49,684 nucleotides of DNA from NCBI RefSeq assembly GCF_014652235.1, contig NZ_BMYK01000015.1, forward strand, positions 92,130 through 141,813, given 5' to 3'. A program made the translations under genes and the position numbers. The notes beneath the pieces were generated by a model. That model worked only from the letters and a program-made list of their open reading frames with translations, had not been told where the DNA came from and ran no database searches. This DNA comes from Pseudorhodoferax aquiterrae (GTDB lineage: Bacteria > Pseudomonadota > Gammaproteobacteria > Burkholderiales > Burkholderiaceae_C). Each line of letters begins with the position of its first letter. The first letter of the stretch is position 1. Shown piece after piece: positions 49,631 to 49,684 of the stretch.

Positions 49631-49684
49631 CACCACCCCGTTACCGTGAAAGCCGTCCAGCAAGCGGGCGAACTGGAGCCTGCC
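49627..49684 (+). CDS. Start of the next cluster gene, cut by the window end
   Basis: ATG 49627 overlaps the LolA-like stop, as the other cluster genes do. The first codons give MTPPRYR, plausible for the MMPL/RND-type transporter that normally follows LolA in these clusters. The rest of the frame (ESRPASGRTGAC) looks unlike such a protein and lacks the expected membrane helix. Only 19 codons are visible, so the product cannot be identified. Confidence 0.45.
   Translation, partial: MTPPRYRESRPASGRTGAC

Noticed and set aside
1-49684. CRISPR arrays, tRNA or rRNA genes, prophage or integrase genes
   Set aside because: I saw no regularly spaced direct repeats, no cloverleaf or T-arm signature, and no integrase or phage structural motifs.

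Overview
The window is very GC-rich, densely coded beta-proteobacterial DNA, most like a Comamonadaceae chromosome (Variovorax/Acidovorax/Xenophilus relatives). This rests on GC-rich codon use, PEP-CTERM and surface-adhesin-E proteins, tripartite tricarboxylate (Ttt/Tct) transporter genes, an extra infA and an aryl-polyene-type lipid cluster. All calls come from reading the sequence; no database search was run.

Layout. 1-6312: a tripartite exporter (outer-membrane factor, HlyD-type adaptor, RbbA-like double-ATPase/permease, second permease); the factor gene is cut at the window start by a join to antisense short-chain dehydrogenase DNA. 6313-12554: two monovalent cation/proton antiporters of different families, an acetate kinase and a type II NADH dehydrogenase, separated by palindromic repeats. 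12618-18190: a complete SiaABCD-type phospho-switch controlling a diguanylate cyclase, followed by an EAL phosphodiesterase with a dead receiver. 18235-18759: a small OmpA-like protein. 18821-26157: a C4 sugar-acid (tetronate) catabolic operon with its own Ttt transporter and a divergent GntR regulator with a clear dyad operator. 26325-30518: a LOV blue-light hybrid kinase, a PAS-GAF hybrid kinase and a small secreted protein. 30650-34137: an ExeM-like secreted nuclease with an RTX-type tail, overlapping a PEP-CTERM protein.

34138-41066 is the most interesting block. It is a sulfur island: cysteine desulfurase with a ~248-residue disordered leader, a family 2A (SrpI-type) encapsulin shell, a small XRE regulator, serine O-acetyltransferase, rhodanese, and next to them an O-acetylhomoserine sulfhydrylase. 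It should assemble a protein nanocompartment loaded with desulfurase, fed by local cysteine and sulfur metabolism. Two copies of a structured repeat (D) with compensatory base changes lie in this island, one between shell and cargo genes.

41075-49684: an RNA-binding protein/IF-1 cold-shock-like operon with a hairpin leader, a transglutaminase-fold protein, small unknowns, a BON protein, a lipoprotein, and the first part of an aryl-polyene-type cluster (ACP, membrane protein, AMP-ligase, dehydratase, acyltransferase, LolA-like protein) that leaves the window.

A cross-cutting observation is that three intergenic repeat families (A/C, B, D; five copies) all begin exactly on the TGA stop codon of a flanking gene, always as TGAG. 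This points to a stop-anchored 3'-end element class worth a genome-wide search.
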